Positions 42,603 through 51,631 are shown, counted from the stretch's first letter. The stretch is 64,000 nucleotides of DNA from Algoriphagus litoralis (GCF_003259255.1 NZ_QGOL01000013.1:140729-204728), one strand, 5' to 3'. The notes: generated by a model from the sequence alone, not told the origin. Translations and numbers: made by a program.

Positions 42603-42850
42603 AATTTTATATAAATATTCGCAATTCTCCCAGTAGCCTAATTTTTTTAATTTTCACCTCGACTTCCTGCCCTCCGGGAGGCGGGCGCTCGGCCAACGGA
42701 TTAGAGGTCATTAAAGGGTGGGGATGAAAAATCCGCGCAGCCGCATTTTCATCCCCACCATCAAAAACAAAACTAAGGGACACCGAGCGACGGTTGATGA
42801 GCTGGTCGAACCAAGTCGAGGTGAACCTATATAAAATTTGATAATTGCAG
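42603..42850. repeat. Nested palindromic element
   Basis: Outer perfect 13-bp inverted repeat TTCACCTCGACTT (42653-42665) / AAGTCGAGGTGAA (42813-42825) encloses a perfect 14-bp inverted repeat GGTGGGGATGAAAA (42717-42730) / TTTTCATCCCCACC (42746-42759), plus CCTCC-G-GGAGG at 42671-42681. AT-rich TATATAAA-type sequence lies outside each outer arm. No coding frame is credible. It may be a small non-autonomous mobile element or a structured RNA gene. Confidence 0.55.
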
Positions 42851-43015
42851 CAGGATTGCGGATAATCAGAAAATTGAAATATTCCCCACTTCGTCGGGCG
42901 AAATAGCTTTGAATGAACTTTTAACATGTTTTTTGAAGCTGACTCAACGTTTTCAGTTTTTCTTTAATCACTTACTGAAGCTTCGGAAATGAGAATCGAT
43001 CTTTGATGGACATTA

Positions 43016-43090
43016 TATTTCGCGACCGCAGGGAGCTTATTTCAAAAGGTGTATTTCGCGTAGCGTATTTCAGAACTGTATTTCACAAAG
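43016..43090. repeat. TATTTC short repeats at about 14-bp period
   Basis: TATTTC starts at 43016, 43038, 43052, 43066 and 43079, with the longer unit GTATTTCGCG or GTATTTCAnA. It lies 80-150 bp upstream of the XRE-cupin gene. The rest of 42851-43166 shows no gene. Confidence 0.5.
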
Positions 43091-43166
43091 TATATCTCTT
43101 CAGGATAGGCTGCTTTATCTCTTTTTTCATTAGTTTACTTTTTCAAATCGCCCCATAACCCAATCC

Positions 43167-43742
43167 ATGGAACAGGAAGTAATCGTCCAGATCAGTAACA
43201 AGCTGAAGAGTATCCGAAAGGAAAAAAACCTCACCCTACAGGATATCGCAGACCGCGCAGGAGTCACCAAAGGCCTGATTTCCCAAATAGAAAATAGCCG
43301 CACCATTCCCTCGCTTTTGGTTTTGATTCAGATCGTCAAAGCCTTGGAAGTCGGTTTGGATGACTTTTTTAATGACCTGAGCTTTTACGGAAAAGAGGGT
43401 AAAATCCTCATTCAACGAAAAGCCGATTACCAAAAGTTCGAGAAGGAACCAGCCTCAGGCTATGAGTACTCCCGCATTTTCACAAAAAAAGTAAATCAGT
43501 GCACCATCGACATCGTCCTGCTTGAAATCCAGCCCGGATCGGTCCGTGATTTTGTCCAGACAGACGCATTTGAATACAAATACATCATTTCAGGTTCGGT
43601 TCGCTACGTTTTTAGAGATCAAGAGATTGAATTAAACGAAGGCGATTCCATGCTTTTTGACGGAATGCTCGAGCACAATCCCATCAACTCAGGAAAGACT
43701 CCCGTCAAAATGCTGGTGGTGTATTTCTTCGAAAACAAGTGA
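43167..43742 (+). CDS. XRE-family regulator with C-terminal cupin domain
   Basis: A 191-residue regulator: HTH_3 at about 8-65 (KLKSIRKEKNLTLQDIADRA, GVTKGLISQIENSRTIPSLL) and a cupin_2 beta-barrel at about 110-188 (IVLLEIQPGSVRDFVQTDAF, EYKYIISGSVRYVFRDQEIE, LNEGDSMLFDGMLEHNPINS). This PuuR/SutR-like layout is used by regulators that sense an amine, amino acid or related small molecule via the cupin pocket. The target is unknown. The phosphonate locus 2-4 kb upstream and the sterol-desaturase gene downstream are candidates. TATTTC repeats lie in its promoter region. Confidence 0.88.
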   Translation: MEQEVIVQISNKLKSIRKEKNLTLQDIADRAGVTKGLISQIENSRTIPSLLVLIQIVKALEVGLDDFFNDLSFYGKEGKILIQRKADYQKFEKEPASGYEYSRIFTKKVNQCTIDIVLLEIQPGSVRDFVQTDAFEYKYIISGSVRYVFRDQEIELNEGDSMLFDGMLEHNPINSGKTPVKMLVVYFFENK

Positions 43743-43835
43743 TCCAAGAAAAGTGAAACCATCCTGAAAATAAACCCAACCAAGATGGAAACCTTAAAAA
43801 ATTGAATCTGTTAAGTACTTTAATACCCTTAACTG

Positions 43836-44663
43836 ATGGAATTCAATCTCGACTGGCTACTAAAGACTGACTATACAGATCCTGCTAAATTTTTTATGAT
43901 TACAGGAATTCTCCTGCTGGGAATTTTTCTCCGATATCTGGCTTTGGCCTGGATCTACCATGAGTTGGTATACAAAAAAATGGGTGATGCCCAGCCCTAT
44001 CGCAGGCTCCATCAGCAGGTGAAACTTGGTCAAGTCCAACGCGAAATCTGGTACTCCTTTCTAGGCGCAATCATCTTTGCAGTAGCGGGTACCGTAATGC
44101 TGATTTGTTGGCAACGGGGCTATACCCAGCTCTATACCACCCTTTCTGCTTGGGATCTCCTGTGGATTCCGCTTAGTTTTTTTGCTGCGCTTTTCATCCA
44201 CGAGACCTACTACTACTGGCTTCACCGCTGGATGCATCAGCCTAAAGTCCTGCATCGCTTCCATCACACCCATCACAATAGTCTGTACACAAGTTCCTTT
44301 ACCTCGTTTTCATTTCATCCCATAGAGGCGGGACTGCAGGCGATTTTTCTGCCAGTCTTAGTGCTAGTACTGCCGATGCACTTTTTTGTGCTGATCGCCT
44401 TGCTGGTCACCATGTCAGTGACTGCAGTAATCAATCACTCCGGAGTGGAGGTCTATCCCAGTTCTGCAATAAAGTCTTCCCCTGCCAAATGGATCATCGG
44501 TGCGACGCACCACGACATGCACCACCTGAAATACCGCTGCAATTACGGGCTGTACTTTACCTTTTGGGACCATTGGATGGGGACCGAAGAGACGGGATTT
44601 GAGGAGCGATTTTTAAAGCATTCCAGCGACAGGGAAAAGCTGAAGAAAGAGATTGTACCGTAG
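43836..44663 (+). CDS. Sterol desaturase/fatty acid hydroxylase family membrane protein
   Basis: A 275-residue integral membrane diiron oxygenase. Spans are about 20-40, 73-93, 104-125 and 177-200. The eight-histidine signature is complete: HETYYYWLHRWMH (about 126-138), HRFHHTHHN (about 144-152) and THHDMHHLKYR (about 224-234). Family members hydroxylate or desaturate lipids such as fatty acyl chains, carotenoids or hopanoid and sterol-like substrates using O2. The substrate is not deducible. Stop lies 5 bp from the convergent small secreted protein gene. Confidence 0.9.
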   Translation: MEFNLDWLLKTDYTDPAKFFMITGILLLGIFLRYLALAWIYHELVYKKMGDAQPYRRLHQQVKLGQVQREIWYSFLGAIIFAVAGTVMLICWQRGYTQLYTTLSAWDLLWIPLSFFAALFIHETYYYWLHRWMHQPKVLHRFHHTHHNSLYTSSFTSFSFHPIEAGLQAIFLPVLVLVLPMHFFVLIALLVTMSVTAVINHSGVEVYPSSAIKSSPAKWIIGATHHDMHHLKYRCNYGLYFTFWDHWMGTEETGFEERFLKHSSDREKLKKEIVP

Positions 44664-44668
44664 CTTGC

Positions 44669-45106
44669 TCAAGTTTGAGGATACCGAAATGACTGTCTTG
44701 CCAGCAGCTTCCAACCGCTTTTCTCTTTCACCCAGATCATCATCAAACCCATATTGAGGCTGTTTGTGGTTTGATTTGTAAGCGAGAGGATTTCAGCTTT
44801 TACATTTTGTCTTACGATAGCCAGATCTTTCCCGTGGAATTCGATCGTTTGGTCACTCACTTCCCAGATTTGGTAGTCGGTGTTTTTAGCCTCAAAAACA
44901 GCTACAAACTCTTCCTGATTTTCAATCATCCCGGCAGAATGTCCGTAGCTGAGGTTTTCGGAAGTCAGATTACGAAGGGTTGCGGCATCTTCCGCCAATA
45001 AGGCGCTTCGAAATTTTTGAATTGTTGCCTCCAAGTCCCCCGCAGATTGGGCAGAAAGTGGAAGGGATAGGCAGAGAAATGAGAAAATCAATACAGCTGT
45101 TTTCAT
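44669..45106 (-). CDS. Secreted NTF2-like (DUF4440) protein
   Basis: A 145-residue protein with a signal peptide (VLIFSFLCLSLPLSAQ). The mature part follows the DUF4440/SnoaL-like pattern: helix DLEATIQKFRSALLAEDAAT, LRNLTSENLSYGHSAGMIEN, then strands YQIWEVSDQTIEFHGKDLAI, VRQNVKAEI and LGLMMIWVKEKSGWKLLARQ. Usually periplasmic and of unknown ligand. Encoded 19 bp after another small secreted protein gene in the same direction, so the two form a short operon. Confidence 0.8.
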   Translation of the reverse strand: MKTAVLIFSFLCLSLPLSAQSAGDLEATIQKFRSALLAEDAATLRNLTSENLSYGHSAGMIENQEEFVAVFEAKNTDYQIWEVSDQTIEFHGKDLAIVRQNVKAEILSLTNQTTNSLNMGLMMIWVKEKSGWKLLARQSFRYPQT

Positions 45107-45125
45107 CGCAGGATTTGGCTTTGGG

Positions 45126-45482
45126 TTATTTCTTCTTTCCGGTAAAAGTACCTGAGGCCATCTCCGCCAGATTCACTTTGCCACTCATCTCTGTGGCTGA
45201 AGCAACTTTGCCATCGTAGGTGATCAAATTTCCCTGAATGGAAAATTCCAGGTGAATCACTCCGGCTTTCAAGGTGCCGGTGACCGGAGAATCGCCCAGC
45301 TGTCCAGTATAGGTCCCACTGAGCTTTTCCCCGTCTTGTTTCAGGACGAAGGTCGGAGATCCGCTTCCAGCATCAGTTTGCACAGTCATGATCCAAGTGC
45401 CAGAAATGTCGATTTTTTCTTGAGCCACTGTGCTTCCAGCCCAGCCAAAAAGGAATACAAATACGAATAGGATTTTAGTCAT
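45126..45482 (-). CDS. Small secreted beta-rich protein of unknown function
   Basis: A 118-residue protein with a signal peptide (FVFLFGWAGSTVAQ). The rest is short beta strands: DISGTWIMTVQTDAGSGSPT, FVLKQDGEKLSGTYTGQLGD, SPVTGTLKAGVIHLEFSIQG, TYDGKVASATEMSGKVN. The W-x-x-x-V and repeated SGT/GTYTG units resemble lipocalin-like or avidin-like small barrels common in Bacteroidota. No named family recognised. First of two leftward genes. Confidence 0.75.
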   Translation of the reverse strand: MTKILFVFVFLFGWAGSTVAQEKIDISGTWIMTVQTDAGSGSPTFVLKQDGEKLSGTYTGQLGDSPVTGTLKAGVIHLEFSIQGNLITYDGKVASATEMSGKVNLAEMASGTFTGKKK

Positions 45483-45538
45483 GGTATTTAGGGTTTAAAT
45501 GCAGAAAAATTTAAGGAAAAATTTACTGGAAATAACAC

Positions 45539-46078
45539 TCAGAATAGCGGTATTTGGTTTTTGGCTGAAGGAACCTGCACACCCTCCAGCATGAGCAGCT
45601 TCTTTTTGGCATCCAAGCCTCCGGCATATCCCACCAGACTTCCATCCGAACCGATAATCCGATGGCAGGGAATCAGGATTGAGAGGGCATTAGCACCGTT
45701 GGCAGAAGCCACGGCACGAATGGCATCGGGATTGCCCAAGTTTCGGCTCAGATCGAGGTAGGAAGCGGTTTTTCCAAAAGGGATGTCCTGAAGAGCTGCC
45801 CAAACAGTCTTTTGAAAAGGAGTTCCAACCAAGAGAAAGGGAATATCGAAAGTCTCGCGGTTTCGGTCAAAGTATTCCTTCAGTTGATGGATGGCATTGT
45901 CCAGAACTTCAGCTTCTCCGTCTTCAAATTCGGCTTTTAGACCGTTTTTGATTCGATCGTCGACAGCCTGCCGCATCTTTCGGTATTTCCAGTCGCAGAG
46001 GCAGAGCTGATTCTGATACGATCCCAGCACCAACTCACCCATGGGCGATTTGTAATTCTTAATTAAGATCTTTTCCAT
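45539..46078 (-). CDS. ogt: Methylated-DNA--protein-cysteine methyltransferase
   Basis: A 179-residue suicide repair protein that takes alkyl groups from O6-alkylguanine onto its active Cys. The C-terminal domain carries TPFQKTVWAALQDIPFGKTA (Tyr/Arg finger region follows in SYLDLS), ASANGANALSILIPCHRIIG with the reactive Cys in PCHR (about residue 145), and GYAGGLDAKKKLLMLEG. The N-terminal ribonuclease-like domain (about 1-85) includes GELVLGSYQNQLCLCDW. No AraC-type Ada domain is attached, so it is the Ogt/MGMT form. Single gene. Confidence 0.93.
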   Translation of the reverse strand: MEKILIKNYKSPMGELVLGSYQNQLCLCDWKYRKMRQAVDDRIKNGLKAEFEDGEAEVLDNAIHQLKEYFDRNRETFDIPFLLVGTPFQKTVWAALQDIPFGKTASYLDLSRNLGNPDAIRAVASANGANALSILIPCHRIIGSDGSLVGYAGGLDAKKKLLMLEGVQVPSAKNQIPLF

Positions 46079-46135
46079 TGATGGGTAGAATTTTACCTCA
46101 GCTAGTTACCCGATTTTCTTTAAAATTAACCTAGT

Positions 46136-47593
46136 TTATTTAGGATCTACGACAGCTTCCGCCTCGATTTCTACCAAGTATTCCTCCCCGATTAAATCAG
46201 CTCTGACCATGGTGTTGGCGGGCTGAATCCCTGCAAAGCGCTGTCCATGTGCTCGGGATATGGGTTCCCACTGATCTGCATTTCGGATAAAAATCCGTGT
46301 CCGCACGATATCTTCCAGAGTTCCCCCCAGTGACTGAACGGCACCCTCGATTTTGTCCAAGATAAAATGGGTTTGCGCAGCTGGATCATTGCCTCCCATG
46401 GCTCTCGAACCCTGAGTTGCCGTCGTGCCCGAGACGAGGATTCGGTTGCCTTTTCGCACCGCTCTACTGAATCCTGCTATATCCTCCCAGATGGTCCCAC
46501 TGAGTGCCTTGGTTCGTCCATCCGAACCTTCTTGGGTAGGATAGGGTGCCGGAAAACTCGCCACATGATGGCTCAGGTCACCGGATGCAGTAAGAAAAGG
46601 CGGCTTTCGGTATTCATCTCCGCAATCTCCGGGAATGGTGGTCAGAGTGTTCATGCTGGATTGAAGCAGCGCAAGATCTTCCTGATCCAGTTGGAAAGAG
46701 AATAGCTTTTGATTTTCCTCAATATGGGCACTTTGCCCCAATCTTGCACCGATGATTACTCCGCCGACAGCTGGTTGATTCATGATAAAATGACTGGCCA
46801 CCGTGGCAATACCGACCTGATGCTTTTTGGCGATCTGATCCAAGGTCCGCAGGAGGTTTTGGAACTGATTCCAGCCACCTGCCGCATCGATAAATCGCTT
46901 GTACTTCATCTGTGACCAGGTCAGGGATTCATTCAGCAGAGGTTCGGGCTTGCCTAGCCACTTTTCTGAAAGAAATCCACCGCCCACTGTTCCAAAAGCC
47001 AGAAGCTTTACCCCATGCTTCAAGCAAAGCTCCGTCATCTGACCTGCAGCACGCTGATCCAAAAGGGAAAAACAAACTTGATTTGAAGCAATTTCGATCC
47101 CTGAATGGAGTACTATTCGCAAATGTGCCGTGTCAAAATTCGTCAGGCCGAGATGCTTGATCAGCCCTTCCTCTTTCAACTCCTGTAGCCAAAATAGGCT
47201 ATCCACCCAGCTCGGATGGGAATATTGCCAGGCATGAAACTGCATCAGATCAATGGCGTCACTTTTCATTCGCGTGAGCGCAAGTTCGACCGCTTGGCGA
47301 ACCTGATCTTTGGTGAGTCGATCGGGAGAGGGGACCCACTTCGTGAAAAGCTGAGCCGCTCCTTTGCCGTAAGTTTCACGAAAAACTCCCGCAATCTCCT
47401 CCGAGGAACCGTAATGATCCGCCATGTCAAAAGTCGTGAATCCGGCGTCCACGTAAGCTTTCATGGCCTTTGCCCCGGCGATGGGGTCGACTTTGTTGCC
47501 ATCACGCTCCATATCCGCAATCTGCCAAAGTCCCGTCAAGGCCCGGGTGATGGTAAGTCCGGGTGCGAGTTCGGTATATTTTAAATGATTCAT
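46136..47593 (-). CDS. Aldo/keto reductase fused to a RidA-like (YjgF/UK114) domain
   Basis: Start chosen at the ATG giving MNHLKYTELAPGLTITRALT, the normal aldo/keto reductase start; the open frame runs 69 codons further through repeats. Of 485 residues, about 1-315 form the reductase: DAGFTTFDMADHYGSSEEIA (catalytic Asp and Tyr), LFTKWVPSP (Lys), IDLMQFHAWQY (His) and the C-terminal NADPH-site region GIATVASHFIMNQPAVGGVIIGARL. Residues of about 370-485 are RidA-like (VSGTTATQG, FILDKIEGAVQSLGG, VRTRIFIRN, YLVEIEAEAVV). In the Rid part the position of the catalytic Arg of true RidA reads Asn (QPANTMV). Function of the fusion unknown. Confidence 0.9.
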   Translation of the reverse strand: MNHLKYTELAPGLTITRALTGLWQIADMERDGNKVDPIAGAKAMKAYVDAGFTTFDMADHYGSSEEIAGVFRETYGKGAAQLFTKWVPSPDRLTKDQVRQAVELALTRMKSDAIDLMQFHAWQYSHPSWVDSLFWLQELKEEGLIKHLGLTNFDTAHLRIVLHSGIEIASNQVCFSLLDQRAAGQMTELCLKHGVKLLAFGTVGGGFLSEKWLGKPEPLLNESLTWSQMKYKRFIDAAGGWNQFQNLLRTLDQIAKKHQVGIATVASHFIMNQPAVGGVIIGARLGQSAHIEENQKLFSFQLDQEDLALLQSSMNTLTTIPGDCGDEYRKPPFLTASGDLSHHVASFPAPYPTQEGSDGRTKALSGTIWEDIAGFSRAVRKGNRILVSGTTATQGSRAMGGNDPAAQTHFILDKIEGAVQSLGGTLEDIVRTRIFIRNADQWEPISRAHGQRFAGIQPANTMVRADLIGEEYLVEIEAEAVVDPK

Positions 47594-47665
47594 TGTATGA
47601 ATAAGTAGATAAGCTTTTTTAATCCAGCAATCGAAATCTAAATGATTGAATTTAATTTGCCTTTG

Positions 47666-47703
47666 CTGTGGACTGTGGACTGTGGACTGTTGACTGTTGA
47701 CTA
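47666..47703. repeat. Heptanucleotide tandem repeat
   Basis: Units GACTGTG, GACTGTG, GACTGTT, GACTGTT and a partial GACTA follow a partial CTGTG in the short spacer between the APC permease stop and the aldo/keto reductase start. Perfect 7-bp period. Confidence 0.7.
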
Positions 47704-47708
47704 TTTTT

Positions 47709-49190
47709 TTACTCAGAAGGAAGTGTCGAAAATTGGGATTGGGTGTCCACGCCACTGGCTTTGAGTTTTTTCCATTGGAAAAAGAAAAGGAGCGAGGCAA
47801 TTCCCATCACGATCAGCCAAACCGGTGTGGAATGGAAATACCAGGCGGAGGCTGTTGAATTCAGATCCTTAACTGTATGAATCACCAAAAATGCAGAAAT
47901 CAACATGGTACCTCCCAATCCAATCAACACCTGAAGCGATCTGCGTTGAAAGATTTTGATTTGGCTTGCCAAAGCAGGATTCATTATTGGCAAAAGAAGC
48001 ACGGAAATACACATCAGCAGGAAATTCACCAGCATCGAGGTGACCATGATGTCGATACCCAAGAAGAAATCTCCCGCAAAATGGCTTCCCAAAATCCCAA
48101 TCGAGGAGATCACACCGCTGAGGATAATTGCCGCCTTCGGTGTCTGATGCTTGAGATGGAGCTGTGCCAAAGCTTTGGGGAAAATCCCGTCTTTTGCCCA
48201 AGAGAAAACCAATCTGGAAACAGAAAGAATCATCGCCGGAAGGTCATTGAGCAAGGCAATCGCTGCGCCCAGCAAGATCAAAACTCCTAAACTCGAAGGA
48301 AGCAAATAGCTGAGAATTCCTGCTGCGGTGATGTCTTTTTCCATCGCTTCCTGTGCCACAAACTGCCAAGGCACGGCATGATATACCGCATACGTGAAGC
48401 AGATGTAAAACAGTCCCACGCTCAAAATCGCCAAACCGATAGCTCTGGGTAGGTTTTTGGTTGGGTTTTTGGCCTCTCCTCCCGCCTGAGCTATCGAGTC
48501 AAACCCAATAAAACTCGAGAATAGAAGTGCTGCCGCAGATAAGAATGTCGGCCAACTGAATTCTGCCGGAATCAATTCCAGGGTTTTTCCCTCTTTCGCT
48601 GAAAGCGCCCCAATAAAATCCGAATGCTTAAAACTCAACCCAGCTACGATCACAATACCTCCCAAGACAAACATCAAAATCATGAGTGGAATCAGCGTTC
48701 GCTCGTAGAATTTGGCCCCGAGAACATTCACATAGACAAAGGTCCAAAGGAATGTCAACGCCAGACCAACCCGCAGCAAGGGGATTTCCAGATAGCCGGC
48801 AATAAGCTGCCAGTCAAGTGCCAATGCCACATCCCGGAAAAACGGAACCACCACATAGGCGATCACCCCGATCACGATCGACAGGCCAAACCACTGCGAA
48901 AAACTCGCTACAAAACCCACATAAGGATGAATCGCTCTACTGGCATAAAGGTAGGAACCTCCTGCTCTGGGCATCGCCGAAGCCAAAATCGAATAGGCCA
49001 AGGCAGCGAAAATCGCAGGCAGGGCAGCCAGCAGGAATGCAGGAAGCACATAGGGACCGATGCCGGGCACATTGCGCTGAATCATGAATGGGACAATGTA
49101 AATCGATGCTCCGATCATCGAACAGATGCCGGTCGCAGTCAAGCCAAGAAGTCCAAGTTGCCGAGTGGGTGTGGGGGAAGTAGCGCTCAT
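47709..49190 (-). CDS. APC-family amino acid/polyamine permease
   Basis: A 493-residue inner-membrane transporter with about 12-13 hydrophobic spans. The first span holds the APC substrate-binding signature GICSMIGASIYIVPFMIQ (about 17-34). LPAIFAALAYSILASAMPRA with GGSYLYASRAIHPYVGF (about 56-92) and SSFIGFDSIAQAGGEAKNPT (about 230-249) are the conserved APC blocks. Family members exchange or symport amino acids or polyamines. The exact substrate is not clear. Its stop is 116 bp before the aldo/keto reductase start, with the heptamer repeat between them, so co-transcription is possible. Confidence 0.9.
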   Translation of the reverse strand: MSATSPTPTRQLGLLGLTATGICSMIGASIYIVPFMIQRNVPGIGPYVLPAFLLAALPAIFAALAYSILASAMPRAGGSYLYASRAIHPYVGFVASFSQWFGLSIVIGVIAYVVVPFFRDVALALDWQLIAGYLEIPLLRVGLALTFLWTFVYVNVLGAKFYERTLIPLMILMFVLGGIVIVAGLSFKHSDFIGALSAKEGKTLELIPAEFSWPTFLSAAALLFSSFIGFDSIAQAGGEAKNPTKNLPRAIGLAILSVGLFYICFTYAVYHAVPWQFVAQEAMEKDITAAGILSYLLPSSLGVLILLGAAIALLNDLPAMILSVSRLVFSWAKDGIFPKALAQLHLKHQTPKAAIILSGVISSIGILGSHFAGDFFLGIDIMVTSMLVNFLLMCISVLLLPIMNPALASQIKIFQRRSLQVLIGLGGTMLISAFLVIHTVKDLNSTASAWYFHSTPVWLIVMGIASLLFFFQWKKLKASGVDTQSQFSTLPSE

Positions 49191-49534
49191 TTCCTATCAA
49201 AGTAGGAAGATAGATAAAATCAGATTTTCTCCTGATTAAAAAATCTGAGTATCCGCCATTATGCACGAACCTATTGAAAAATCAGCTGTGATGGTGAATT
49301 TGAACAACTCCCCCTTTTTTGACAATATGGGAACATAAAGTTTAAAAATCTGCCTCTAGCACCAAACATCTGCAGCTTTGGTCGTCCGTTCCAATTGGTA
49401 AGGCAATTTAGGTTTTTGAACAAAAAGACTGAGGTATAAAATTGTTTGATATGATCTTTATCAGGAGATTCCCGAAATTATATATCCTATTTTGAGCAGA
49501 TTTTGAAACTCCCACCTAAAGTTTTCAAACGGCT
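49191..49534. promoter_or_regulatory. Divergent spacer between the APC permease and pta
   Basis: No gene is seen. TCAGATTTT (49221-49229) / AAAATCTGA (49241-49249) is a perfect 9-bp stem in the permease leader. The pta promoter must lie in the AT-rich part 49420-49530, where TATTTTG (49489) is one base short of the -7 consensus. Confidence 0.4.
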
Positions 49535-51625
49535 ATGAATAACGCCATCTACCTCACGACTACCGAGCCCTTTTCCGGCAAATCTATTTACGCACTGGGA
49601 CTGGTTAACCTTCTTGCAGGCAAGACAGACAAGATTTCTTATTTCAAACCCATCATTACCGTGGGAAAAAAGGAAAAGGATCGCAGGCTTACCCTCATCA
49701 AGGAGCATTTCAAGCTCACTCAGCCCTATGAGGATATGTATTCTTTTACCATACAAAAGGCCTTCAAGGAAATCAACCGTAACAACGAAGCCTACCTGAT
49801 CGACACCATCATCGAGAAGTTTCAGCGGCTTCAAGAAAGCTCCGATTTTGTGGTGGTGGAGGGAACTGACTTTGCCGGCACAAGCAATAATGTGGAGTTT
49901 AATGGCAATGTGGCGATCGCCAAAAACCTCGGGATTCCGGCAGCGATCATCCTAAACTGTGGACATAAAACCGACTACGAAATCGTCGAGCAGGCGATTT
50001 CTACCATCAGCGCATTTACCAGTAGCGGGGTGCAGGTCTTGACCTTGGTGGCCAACAAGGTCGAACTCGGAAAAGAAGAAGAGCTGCTGGGTAAACTGGA
50101 ATCTGCCCTGCCAAATGGAATCCTGATCAGCGTCATTCCTGTCCACCTCGAACTAAGCAATCCTACACTGGAGGAAATAAGGGAATCCATGGGCGCCAAA
50201 GTGCTTTTTGGGGAACATCTACTGACCAACCGCGTCGATCATGTGATCGTGGGTGCGATGCAGCTTCGCAATTTTCTCCAGCGGGTCAAAAACAACACAC
50301 TAGTCATTACTCCCGGAGATCGGGGAGACATCATCATTGGTGCCTTGCAGGCCAATATTTCCAAGAACTTCGGAAAGATCGCCGGCTTGGTTTTGTCAGG
50401 AGGCATGCTGCCGGAGGATTCCATCGTGCAACTGGTGGAAGGTTTGGAGACCGTGGTGCCGATTCTTCAGGTGGAGGAAGCCACTTTTGAAGTTGTTACC
50501 GAAATCAGCAATATCAAGGCGCGAATCTCTGCAGATGACAAAGAGAAAATTGCGATCGGCATCCGACTTTTTGAGCAGGCTGTGGATGAAAAGGCACTGA
50601 CGGATAAGCTGGTGGCATTTCACTCTGATGTCCTTACGCCTCGCATGTTCCAATACCAGCTCGTCAAGCGTGCCAAATCCCACAAAAAGCATATTGTCCT
50701 GCCAGAAGGGGATGATGATCGAATCCTAATGGCTGCAGATCAATTGATCAAGCAGGGTGTAGTGGATTTGACCATTTTGGGAAACAAAGAATCAATTCAA
50801 CTGGCTGTCCATCGGCTAAACCTCACTCTGGATCTGAATGCTATCCAAATCGATGCTCCAGTCAGTTCCCTGAGATTTGAAGAGTATGCTCAGACTCTTT
50901 TTGAGCTGCGCAAAAGCAAGGGCCTGACCATCGAAATGGCTCGGGATCTGATGCTTGACGTCTCATACTTTGGGACCATGATGGTGTACAAAGGTCACGC
51001 CGACGGAATGGTCAGCGGGGCAGTGCATACGACACAACATACCATCCGGCCAGCACTGCAGTTTGTGAAGACCAAGCCGGGAGTTTCGACCGTTTCCTCT
51101 GTGTTTTTTATGTGTCTGCCCAATCGGGTTTCGGTGTTTGGTGATTGCGCTGTGGTGCCAAATCCAAGTTCGGAACAGTTGGCCGACATTGCCATCTCCT
51201 CGGCAGAATCTGCAAAGATGTTGGGTATCGAACCCAAAATCGCCATGCTTTCCTATTCTTCAGGTTCATCGGGAGAAGGAGAAGATGTGGAAAAGGTTCG
51301 GAAGGCAACCGAACTGGTCAAATCCCGACGTCCGGACCTGAAAGTAGAAGGTCCAATCCAGTACGATGCGGCTGTTGATCCGGAAGTGGGTAGAAAGAAG
51401 ATCCCAAATTCAGAAGTGGCTGGGCAAGCCAGTGTCTTGATTTTCCCGGATCTGAATACCGGTAACAATACCTACAAGGCCGTACAGCGGGAAACCGGCG
51501 CCATCGCCATAGGTCCTATGCTACAAGGTCTCAACAAACCGGTCAATGACCTCAGTCGGGGCTGCACGGTGGTCGATGTGTTCAATACCGTGGTGATCAC
51601 GGCTATCCAAGCGCAAGAAAATTGA
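49535..51625 (+). CDS. pta: Phosphate acetyltransferase (long form)
   Basis: A 696-residue enzyme converting acetyl-CoA and phosphate to acetyl phosphate and CoA. N-terminal P-loop-like domain (NAIYLTTTEPFSGKSIYALG, about 2-21), central DRTGG domain (about 215-330, LVITPGDRGDIIIGALQANI), and C-terminal PTA_PTB catalytic domain (about 375-690: HIVLPEGDDDRILMAADQLI, GHADGMVSGAVHTTQHTIRP, AMLSYSSGSSGEGEDVEKVR, GKNxx-type end NTYKAVQRETGAIAIGPMLQ). The domain plan matches E. coli-type Pta. It is followed by ackA in the same direction, forming the acetate overflow/assimilation pathway, with a MITE-like element between them. Confidence 0.97.
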   Translation: MNNAIYLTTTEPFSGKSIYALGLVNLLAGKTDKISYFKPIITVGKKEKDRRLTLIKEHFKLTQPYEDMYSFTIQKAFKEINRNNEAYLIDTIIEKFQRLQESSDFVVVEGTDFAGTSNNVEFNGNVAIAKNLGIPAAIILNCGHKTDYEIVEQAISTISAFTSSGVQVLTLVANKVELGKEEELLGKLESALPNGILISVIPVHLELSNPTLEEIRESMGAKVLFGEHLLTNRVDHVIVGAMQLRNFLQRVKNNTLVITPGDRGDIIIGALQANISKNFGKIAGLVLSGGMLPEDSIVQLVEGLETVVPILQVEEATFEVVTEISNIKARISADDKEKIAIGIRLFEQAVDEKALTDKLVAFHSDVLTPRMFQYQLVKRAKSHKKHIVLPEGDDDRILMAADQLIKQGVVDLTILGNKESIQLAVHRLNLTLDLNAIQIDAPVSSLRFEEYAQTLFELRKSKGLTIEMARDLMLDVSYFGTMMVYKGHADGMVSGAVHTTQHTIRPALQFVKTKPGVSTVSSVFFMCLPNRVSVFGDCAVVPNPSSEQLADIAISSAESAKMLGIEPKIAMLSYSSGSSGEGEDVEKVRKATELVKSRRPDLKVEGPIQYDAAVDPEVGRKKIPNSEVAGQASVLIFPDLNTGNNTYKAVQRETGAIAIGPMLQGLNKPVNDLSRGCTVVDVFNTVVITAIQAQEN

Positions 51626-51631
51626 GTATTG

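Noticed and set aside
47594..47800. N-terminal extension of the aldo/keto reductase
   Set aside because: It translates the heptamer repeat and spacer; the family start is at 47593.
48624..49205. Long plus-strand frame opposite the APC permease
   Set aside because: Antisense shadow; its composition rich in His, Gln and Asn comes from hydrophobic codons on the true strand.
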